A DNA stretch of 19,593 bases. Origin: CAZYSK01 sp964649415 (GTDB lineage Bacteria; Chloroflexota; Anaerolineae; B4-G1). Of the stretch, positions 1 to 5,400 are shown piece by piece. The position numbers were made by a program, and so were the translations under genes. The number at the start of each line of letters is the position of its first letter. Position 1 is the stretch's first letter. Location of the stretch: positions 1 to 19,593 of the forward strand of contig CAZYSK010000099.1 in NCBI GenBank assembly GCA_964649415.1. Reading direction: 5' to 3'. The notes beneath the pieces were generated by a model. The model did not search any database, was not told the origin of the DNA, and saw nothing but the letters and a program-made list of their open reading frames with translations.

Positions 1-140
1 CCAAGCTGGCCATCCTGGAGGTGCCCATTCCCTCCCAATTCCTGCTCATGGCCCCTTACCTGGTGACAATGGTCGTCCTGGCGGGTGTCGTGGGCGAGGC
101 CATCCCGCCCGCCGCCGACGGGGAGCCGTACGAGAAGTAG
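1..140 (+). CDS. ABC transporter inner-membrane permease, C-terminal end (partial)
   Basis: Only the last 45 codons are in the window, in the frame starting at base 3 and ending at TAG 138-140. The residues read as a hydrophobic final membrane helix (roughly FLLMAPYLVTMVVLAGVVG) followed by a short cytoplasmic tail ending IPPAADGEPYEK. The combination of PYL-T-VVLAG with a tail of the type PPAA-G-PYEK matches my memory of the end of simple-sugar/nucleoside ABC permeases (the YufQ/NupQ-like half of the RbsC/LIV-type transporters). Such a permease works with a second permease, an ATPase and a BMP-family lipoprotein, which would lie upstream, outside the window. The evidence is short, so the family is likely but the substrate is unknown. 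Confidence 0.6.
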   Translation, partial: KLAILEVPIPSQFLLMAPYLVTMVVLAGVVGEAIPPAADGEPYEK

Positions 141-165
141 GAAGAAGCAAGAAGCAGGAAGCGCC

Positions 166-197
166 GAAACCAGGTTTTTTCTGGAAAACCTGGTTTC
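166..197. repeat. Perfect 13-bp inverted repeat (hairpin) after the permease gene
   Basis: GAAACCAGGTTTT (166-178) is followed by a 6-nt loop and its exact reverse complement AAAACCTGGTTTC (185-197). It lies 26 bp after the permease stop. It could act as a transcription end, but no T-run follows and the sequence is not GC-rich. It looks more like one copy of a dispersed palindromic element than a classical terminator. Confidence 0.7.
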
Positions 198-347
198 TTG
201 TTTCGTGCCCCCTGCATCCACACCCGCATCTCCCCCGCCTCTCGATTCGCCCACACGCAGTACGGGACCGCCCTGAACGTGAACGCCTCCATCGTGTGCC
301 TCCTTTCCCCGAACAACGCGCCATCGCCGCCCTGGAGGCCCGCCGTC

Positions 348-399
348 GTAGAGACGCATGTAGAGACGCATGTAGAGACGCAAGATTTTGCGTCTCTAC
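348..399. repeat. REP-like palindrome with two extra half-sites, 5' side of the RAYT gene
   Basis: GTAGAGACGCAT occurs twice in tandem (348-359, 360-371) and runs straight into a full palindrome at 372-399. That palindrome has arm GTAGAGACGCAA, loop GATT and arm TTGCGTCTCTAC (12-bp perfect stem, 4-nt loop). The same 28-bp palindrome, in the opposite orientation as judged by its loop (AATC), recurs at 998-1025 and in near-identical form at 1061-1088, bracketing the transposase gene. Confidence 0.9.
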
Positions 400-401
400 G
401 G

Positions 402-428
402 TATCCACGATATCCACGATATCCACGG
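402..428 (+). repeat. Three tandem 9-bp units
   Basis: Three head-to-tail copies of TATCCACGA (402-410, 411-419, 420-428, the last ending CGG) lie directly after the first REP palindrome. In the RAYT frame they would encode RYP repeats, but that stretch is upstream of the likely start and is probably untranslated. The rest of 141-482 holds no gene that I can support. Confidence 0.75.
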
Positions 429-482
429 TCTCTACGGTCGCCGTCACAATCACGTTCACATTCACTCAATAGGACAGACACC

Positions 483-1001
483 ATGGAAGAATACAAAGGC
501 AGATATCGCATTCCCAGCGCGCGTTGGGTGGTGTGGGACTATGGCAGCAATGCCGCGTATTTCGTCACCATCTGCATCGCCGACCGCACGCACGGTTTTG
601 GCGAGGTCGTCGACGGTGAAATGGTACTGACCCCGTTGGGCCAGGCAGCGGCAGATTGTTGGCAGGCCATCCCCGACCATTTCCCGTTCGTGGTATTGGA
701 TGGGTTCGTTGCCATGCCCAACCACGTCCATGGGATCATCATCATTAACAAACCCGATGGCGGCGACGGGGACGGACCGAACCGGTTCGGCCCCCAGTCC
801 AAAAACCTGGCTTCCATCGTGCGCGGGTACAAAATCGGCGTGACCAAATTCGCCCGCCAACACAACATCGCATTCAAATGGCAGGCGCGTTACCACGATC
901 ACGTCATCCGCAACGCAGGCGAATACGAACGCATCCAGAAATACATCGACGAAAACCCGCAAAGATGGGGCGAAGATAGATATTATGCGCCATCATCGTA
1001 G
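483..1001 (+). CDS. REP-associated tyrosine transposase (RAYT, IS200-like Y1 transposase family)
   Basis: This 172-aa protein of the Y1/HUH single-strand transposase family would nick and join DNA hairpins through a tyrosine. The HUH motif is in MPNHVHGIII (H81, V82, H83). The C-terminal block reads KWQARYHDHVIRN followed by YERIQKYIDENPQRW, with candidate nucleophiles Y148 and Y154, and resembles the W-R-Y-DH-IR...YI-NP pattern of RAYTs. The family's usual length is about 150-200 aa, so the protein looks complete. I chose ATG 483 because homology begins with RYRIPSARWVVWDYGSNAAYFVTICIADR; the frame is open back to 198, but that part reads through repeats. The TAG stop (999-1001) lies inside the flanking REP palindrome. 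Unlike IS200/IS605 elements it has no partner TnpB. It is flanked on both sides by the palindromes it would be expected to recognise. Confidence 0.88.
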   Translation: MEEYKGRYRIPSARWVVWDYGSNAAYFVTICIADRTHGFGEVVDGEMVLTPLGQAAADCWQAIPDHFPFVVLDGFVAMPNHVHGIIIINKPDGGDGDGPNRFGPQSKNLASIVRGYKIGVTKFARQHNIAFKWQARYHDHVIRNAGEYERIQKYIDENPQRWGEDRYYAPSS

Positions 1002-1025
1002 AGACGCAAAATCTTGCGTCTCTAC
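998..1025. repeat. REP-like palindrome overlapping the RAYT stop codon
   Basis: Arm GTAGAGACGCAA, loop AATC, arm TTGCGTCTCTAC. The TAG stop of the transposase is bases 2-4 of this element. This copy has the inverted orientation of the copy at 372-399. Confidence 0.92.
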
Positions 1026-1060
1026 TGCGTACCACGGGATCCTGCCGCCGTGCAGGCGCC

Positions 1061-1088
1061 GTACAGACGCAAAATCTTGCGTCTCTAC
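1061..1088. repeat. Second 3' REP-like palindrome
   Basis: It has the same sequence and orientation as the copy at 998-1025 apart from one base in the left arm (GTACAG for GTAGAG). The start-to-start distance between the two is 63 bp, so they form a direct pair. Its right arm supplies the possible -35 box of the downstream operon. Confidence 0.9.
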
Positions 1089-1105
1089 CACGGTTATGCT
1101 ATACT
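1077..1105 (+). promoter_or_regulatory. Candidate sigma70-type promoter for the 1144-7132 operon
   Basis: TTGCGT (1077-1082, within the REP palindrome) and TATACT (1100-1105) are separated by exactly 17 bp. The -10 matches the consensus at 5 of 6 positions, the -35 only at the TTG core. Transcription would start near 1112, about 30 nt before ATG 1144. This rests on sequence resemblance only; housekeeping promoters in Chloroflexota are little characterised. Confidence 0.4.
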
Positions 1106-1143
1106 GGGCGCAGGTAGGCACCGCTGTACCATGTGAGGGCTTG

Positions 1144-1506
1144 ATGTCGCTGAACGAGGCCGACACGCGGGTATTGCTGATCGAACCCCGGCTCCAGGCC
1201 GCCGGCTGGAGGGGTACCCGGGTCACTCGCGAGCACTACTACCGCCGCGATCAAGCCTACACCGCCGGGCGCATCTACCTGCGCGGCGACCGCGCCCGGC
1301 GTGGGGAGCCCCGCAGCGTGGACTATCTACAGTATGGCTCCAAGGAGTGCTTCAACGACTTCAGTCGTGTCTTCCTCCACCTTGTCGACCATGCTGCCTT
1401 GCGCCGGGTCGACTTTGACTTGCTCGCCGGTGACCTCTTCGAGAAGCGCACCATCGACCCTCTGGCCCTGAGCTTCGCCAGGGATCGGAAGGCGAACGAT
1501 TCGTGA
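1144..1506 (+). CDS. Truncated, chimeric HsdR-like N-terminal fragment
   Basis: This is a 120-aa product. Residues 1-62 match the start of type I restriction endonuclease subunits (HsdR) as I know it: NEADTRVLLIEPRLQAAGW (4-22), then TREHYYRRDQAYTAGRIYL (28-46) and a VDYL (59-62) at the first acidic position of the PD-(D/E)XK nuclease fold. Homology then stops. The E-x-K half of the active site, the helicase motor and the C-terminus are all missing, and residues 65-120 (from GSKECFNDFSRVFLHLVDH on) are a tail I do not recognise. It therefore cannot be an active nuclease. ATG 1144 was chosen because homology begins there and GAGG lies 6 nt upstream; the frame is open from 985, but that part translates the REP palindromes. 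It sits 21 nt before the methyltransferase and has the higher GC of the flanks. It may be a broken gene or a small adaptor. Confidence 0.55.
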   Translation: MSLNEADTRVLLIEPRLQAAGWRGTRVTREHYYRRDQAYTAGRIYLRGDRARRGEPRSVDYLQYGSKECFNDFSRVFLHLVDHAALRRVDFDLLAGDLFEKRTIDPLALSFARDRKANDS

Positions 1507-1515
1507 TTTGACATG

Positions 1516-1523
1516 GGAGGTGA
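1516..1523 (+). promoter_or_regulatory. Strong Shine-Dalgarno that favours TTG 1528 as the methyltransferase start
   Basis: GGAGGTGA lies inside the first codons of a longer ATG-start reading (ATG 1513) and 7 nt (counted from GGAGG) before an in-frame TTG at 1528. Nothing comparable precedes ATG 1513. Confidence 0.55.
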
Positions 1524-1527
1524 GTTC

Positions 1528-2859
1528 TTGCAAGCAGTAGATGATGCTATTCGACAGCGGATTGATGGCTATCCTGATGAGTTTTGGGCTTCGGCGGAGC
1601 GGGATCCACGGGCGGAAGTGCATGCCTACTTGCAGTACCCGGCTATGATGGTGCCAGAAATCCAACGTGAAGTCATCAAGGTAGTATATGAGGTACAGAC
1701 TGGTATTAAGAACGTTCTGGACCCGTTCATGGGTGCCGCGACTACGATGACTAGTTGTATGTCATTTGGCCTCAACTTCACAGGCCAGGACATAAATCCT
1801 TTGGCTGTGCTAGTCTCCCGTGCCAAGATGGGACCTTTTGACCCGCACGAGCTGGAGGATAGTAGAGGAAAGATTCTCGCTTCCATTGCAGAGGACGGGT
1901 CAGGGGGAGTTGAGACGTGCCTAACGAATGTTGATAAGTGGTTCAAGCCACCAGTCCAGATTGAGCTAAGCAAAATCCGTCGTGCTATTCGAGCAGAGGG
2001 TGAATTGTGGGTGCGACGGTTCTTCTGGGTTGCACTGGCCGAAACGGTACGTCTAACAAGTAATTCACGCACTTCAACATACAAGCTGCACATCCGGCCT
2101 GTGCAGGAGATTCAATCCAGAAGGCTGTCACCGATACAAGTATTTCAGGATGTGGTCTTGCAGAATCTTGAAGACTTGAAATTGTTCAGGCGCGCCTTGT
2201 GCAAGCATCTGGAGGGGAACGTCTACAAGGGGCAACTTGCTGTCCATTTGCAGGACACGTCGAAGAAGGTACACAAGCCACCTAATGCAACCCAATGTGA
2301 TTTATTGATTACATCTCCTCCCTATGGTGACAATCTAAGCACTGTCACTTATGGCCAGTTCTCCTATTTGCCGCTTCAATGGATTGACCTTGATGACATT
2401 GATGCGAAGGCTGCCGACGGTGATTGGCTGCGTACCACCCAGGAAATCGATCGTAGAAGCCTGGGCGGGAAAAAACTCCCTGACCTAGAATCTGCGACGG
2501 CTTACCTTGCGGAACGATCAAGTGCTTATAGAATGACTATCGGAGAGCTTCGAAACCTACCTGAAGACCGTCCTGCACGCGTGACTACCTTTTTGTGTGA
2601 TTTGGAAGAGACTCTTGTTCCGGTAGTTAGCATCATGCGCCCGAACGCATACCTTATTTGGATTGTTGGCAATCGTCATGTGGGGGGGAAGGAGATCCCG
2701 ACAGACAAAATCCTGGAAGAGCTATTGAGGCCACTAAACGTTGGATTAGTGAAGCGAGTTAAGCGCCAAATTCTCTACCGTCGTATGGCCGCCCGTAACC
2801 GATATGCTGGTATGATGCGCAAGGAATACGTCCTAGTCTTCAGAAAGCGGAGTGAATAG
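1528..2859 (+). CDS. DNA amino-methyltransferase (N4-cytosine or N6-adenine)
   Basis: A 443-aa S-adenosylmethionine-dependent DNA methyltransferase. The cofactor-binding motif I is LDPFMGAATTM, with D65, P66, F67 and G69. The acidic end of the second strand follows in FTGQDINPLAV. Catalytic motif IV is LLITSPPYGDN, with S263, P264, P265 and Y266. The order is motif I, about 195 residues, motif IV, so the intervening part is long enough to hold a target-recognition domain. SPPY is more typical of N4-cytosine enzymes, but N6-adenine cannot be excluded, and the target sequence is unreadable. I prefer TTG 1528 because of its Shine-Dalgarno; ATG 1513 would add five residues. The stop TAG is directly followed by ATG of the next gene, so the two are probably translationally coupled. 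GC is clearly lower than in the flanks. No matching restriction nuclease is adjacent except the broken HsdR piece. Confidence 0.85.
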   Translation: MQAVDDAIRQRIDGYPDEFWASAERDPRAEVHAYLQYPAMMVPEIQREVIKVVYEVQTGIKNVLDPFMGAATTMTSCMSFGLNFTGQDINPLAVLVSRAKMGPFDPHELEDSRGKILASIAEDGSGGVETCLTNVDKWFKPPVQIELSKIRRAIRAEGELWVRRFFWVALAETVRLTSNSRTSTYKLHIRPVQEIQSRRLSPIQVFQDVVLQNLEDLKLFRRALCKHLEGNVYKGQLAVHLQDTSKKVHKPPNATQCDLLITSPPYGDNLSTVTYGQFSYLPLQWIDLDDIDAKAADGDWLRTTQEIDRRSLGGKKLPDLESATAYLAERSSAYRMTIGELRNLPEDRPARVTTFLCDLEETLVPVVSIMRPNAYLIWIVGNRHVGGKEIPTDKILEELLRPLNVGLVKRVKRQILYRRMAARNRYAGMMRKEYVLVFRKRSE

Positions 2860-5400
2860 ATGGCAGCTAAACAACCCCAGGCGCGATACGAATTTGAGAT
2901 TGACGCCTCAGTGGTCTATCAGCTGGGCGAGGCGTTGATCTCTGACGAAGTACAAGCGTTAGTGGAGCTCGTGAAGAACTCGTATGACGCAGATGCTACC
3001 TATGCCAATATCGTTGTTCAGACAAGTGGCACACTTGGACAACAGAGCACTACGTTTCCAGATGCGAGGGGGTATATTCTTGTCGAAGACGATGGTATAG
3101 GAATGGGTTGGGGAGAGATTAAGGGGGGCTGGTTGACGATTTCCAGTTCTCCTAAGCGCGAGATGAAACGCAAAGGCAAAGCTACCAAGAAAGGTCGAAC
3201 GCCGCTGGGCGATAAGGGGTTGGGTCGTTTGGGAACGCAACGTCTGGGACGCTATCTGGAACTCTGGAGTACTGCAGAAGAGACTAATCATGAGTTCTAT
3301 GTCGGCATTGATTGGGGAGATTTCAGGGATAGATTGCTCTCAAAGGTACCTGCTTACATCGATGAATCTCAGAGTTCTTGTAGAGGCACTAGGTTGCTGA
3401 TTGCTGGATTGAGAGCGCCCGAGGTGTGGATTGGTGGTGCTCAGGACGATTTGGTGAAGCAACTGTCGCAGCTCATCTCACCTTTTGAGTCTCTTCGTCG
3501 ATTCGAAGTCTTCTTGGAGATTGATGGCAAGAGACTAGAGTTGGACAGAGTTGCGCGTTCTGTTCTGGATGTGGCAGATGTGCAGATTCGGTTTTCGTTC
3601 GATGGGCAGTGTCTTTACGTAATCGGCAAGTATCGTCCGACCTTATTGCAGGCGGCAGGACAAGGCAAAGACGTAACTAGGCAATATCAAGAGCTGATTG
3701 TGGTTGACAAGGGAGCTGATTTCTTTTCCTTCTTGGTTTCAGGAAACCAAACCGCATCTCCTGAGATCATTTGGGAGGAGCAGCAAGGATGGTTTGTTTC
3801 TTTTAGGCACCAAATCGAGTTGGCCGATATCTCGGGAACGCAGCTAGTAGGGAAGACTGCACTAAGCGCCTATAATCCTGATCAGACTGAGCAAGGAGCG
3901 ATAGCGAATCCAGGTCCCTTTCACGGTGAAATGTATCTTCTTCCCCGCCGTGCTCCTGACCTTGAGGTGATCGAGGTGTTTAGTAACGTGTCCGAGTACC
4001 GTAGGTATCTGGATAGGCTTGCAGGAGTTCGTGTATTCCGGGATGGTTTCGGAATTCGGCCGTTTGGATTAGAAGGCAATGATTGGCTTGGGTTAGGAAA
4101 AGCCTGGACGGGTGGAGCTTCTTGGTATGGGCTACGCCCGAAGAATACCATGGGTTACGTAGCTTTGACAGCCAGACACAATAACCACTTGGAAGAAACC
4201 ACTGATAGGGAGTATTTTGTGAAGAACTCCTATTCCCATAACTTCTATCTCCTGATGGAGAAAGTGGTTAGTACGGTGAATGGCGTCAACGAGCTGTTGC
4301 GTCGTGGGTATAACGAATACCGAAAGCTAAAGGCGGAAAGGGATCTAGGGATTGCTTCTCAAGGCGTTGATACGCTCTTCACGCAGATGAGAACTGCTGG
4401 GGCTAAGTCTGAGGATTTGGCGCATCAGGTTGTCGTCACTCACCAGAGGCTCGAAGAGACTTCAAGACGTGTAGAGCGGGTGACAGAGGATATCGTTTCT
4501 TCGCCTTTATTTCACACTGAAGACGAACGTGAGGTCACGCCGTTGCTGCAGGAGATCAGTCAGACGTTGTTGGAGGCCAAATCTATGCTAAGACAAGTTG
4601 AGGCTATTCTGTCTGAAACTCGAAAGCTGGGCAGTATTGCTGATGTTATTGAGCCAGACCTTCAGCATTTGCGGGACCAACTTGTACAATTCTCGGAATT
4701 GGCTGCCTTGGGGCTTACTGCAGAGGCTCTTTCGCACGAGATGAAGACTATTGCCGACGGGTTGGCTGCGAGAACTACTAATCTTATCTCAAGACATAGA
4801 GCCAACCGGACTGTTGATCCTCAAGTCTTGGCGTACACCGAGTTTGTTCACACGACGATAGCCGGATTCAGAAAGCAGTTGAGCCATCTCGACCCTTCTC
4901 TGCGCTATGTGCGGGAAAAGCGAGAAGAAATCCGCATGACGGTCTTTTGGAGGGAAATCCAAGAGTTCTACCACGAACGCTTTGCACGCAATCATATCAG
5001 CCTAGCGCTCGTGGAACCCTGTAAGGATTTCACCGTTCTGTTGAATAGAGGGCAACTCACCCAGGTAGTTGATAATCTGTTACTGAATTCAGAGTATTGG
5101 CTGCAGGAGGGCTTGCGTATGGGGAGTATTCAGGAAGCTAGAATCCATGTACGGATTCAAGACCCTTTTGTAGAGGTGTATGACACTGGGCGCGGCGTAT
5201 CTCCATCGGTTGAACATCGATTGTTTCAGCCTTTTGTCACCACCAAACCCAAGGGAGTGGGGCGCGGGTTGGGCCTTTTTGTCAACCGTCAATTGCTTGA
5301 GGCGAGCAATTGTCAGATATTGCTCTTACCCGACAGGAATGGTTTCAATCGTCGCTTTGTTTTCCGCGTCGACTTTACGGGAGCATTACTTGATGAATGA
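2860..5400 (+). CDS. Dual-GHKL protein: Hsp90/MORC-like ATPase module plus histidine-kinase core
   Basis: 846 aa, with no signal peptide or membrane segment, so cytosolic. The N-terminal GHKL module has the Hsp90/MORC-type N-box ELVKNSYDADA (E36, N40, D43), DDGIGM (D78, G79, G81) and the lid GDKGLGRLG (117-125). A later AGVRVFRDGFGIRPFG (388-403) is a conserved-looking block in the following transducer-like region. Residues about 460-620 are helical and coiled-coil-like, leading to an H-box LSHEMKT with H626 as likely phospho-acceptor. A second, C-terminal HATPase follows: N-box VVDNLLLNSE (N739, N743), D-box YDTGRGV (D775, G777, G779), F-box LFQPF, and G2 box GVGRGLGL (G801, G803, G805). The C-terminal half thus contains every core histidine-kinase motif, while the N-terminal half replaces the usual sensor with a second ATPase. 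ATG 2860 abuts the methyltransferase stop. Its last 8 nt overlap the receiver-domain gene, its likely phosphotransfer partner. Confidence 0.85.
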   Translation: MAAKQPQARYEFEIDASVVYQLGEALISDEVQALVELVKNSYDADATYANIVVQTSGTLGQQSTTFPDARGYILVEDDGIGMGWGEIKGGWLTISSSPKREMKRKGKATKKGRTPLGDKGLGRLGTQRLGRYLELWSTAEETNHEFYVGIDWGDFRDRLLSKVPAYIDESQSSCRGTRLLIAGLRAPEVWIGGAQDDLVKQLSQLISPFESLRRFEVFLEIDGKRLELDRVARSVLDVADVQIRFSFDGQCLYVIGKYRPTLLQAAGQGKDVTRQYQELIVVDKGADFFSFLVSGNQTASPEIIWEEQQGWFVSFRHQIELADISGTQLVGKTALSAYNPDQTEQGAIANPGPFHGEMYLLPRRAPDLEVIEVFSNVSEYRRYLDRLAGVRVFRDGFGIRPFGLEGNDWLGLGKAWTGGASWYGLRPKNTMGYVALTARHNNHLEETTDREYFVKNSYSHNFYLLMEKVVSTVNGVNELLRRGYNEYRKLKAERDLGIASQGVDTLFTQMRTAGAKSEDLAHQVVVTHQRLEETSRRVERVTEDIVSSPLFHTEDEREVTPLLQEISQTLLEAKSMLRQVEAILSETRKLGSIADVIEPDLQHLRDQLVQFSELAALGLTAEALSHEMKTIADGLAARTTNLISRHRANRTVDPQVLAYTEFVHTTIAGFRKQLSHLDPSLRYVREKREEIRMTVFWREIQEFYHERFARNHISLALVEPCKDFTVLLNRGQLTQVVDNLLLNSEYWLQEGLRMGSIQEARIHVRIQDPFVEVYDTGRGVSPSVEHRLFQPFVTTKPKGVGRGLGLFVNRQLLEASNCQILLLPDRNGFNRRFVFRVDFTGALLDE

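Noticed and set aside
198..482. N-terminal extension of the RAYT gene
   Set aside because: The frame is open, but it translates REP half-sites and a 9-bp tandem repeat, and homology begins at about ATG 483.
348..1088. Possible CRISPR array from the repeated 28-bp palindromes
   Set aside because: Only three copies, in both orientations and with unequal spacing around a transposase gene; no leader or cas genes.
1061..1088. REP palindrome as an intrinsic terminator of the RAYT gene
   Set aside because: No T-run follows, and the same element occurs upstream of the gene in the opposite orientation.
985..1143. Upstream start for the HsdR fragment
   Set aside because: This part translates the two REP palindromes (repeated DAKSCVST), which is repeat DNA and not protein.
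5180..5392. Upstream start for the receiver protein
   Set aside because: It would overlap more than 200 bp of the kinase's conserved C-terminal ATPase motifs. ATG 5393 at the 8-nt overlap is the natural start.
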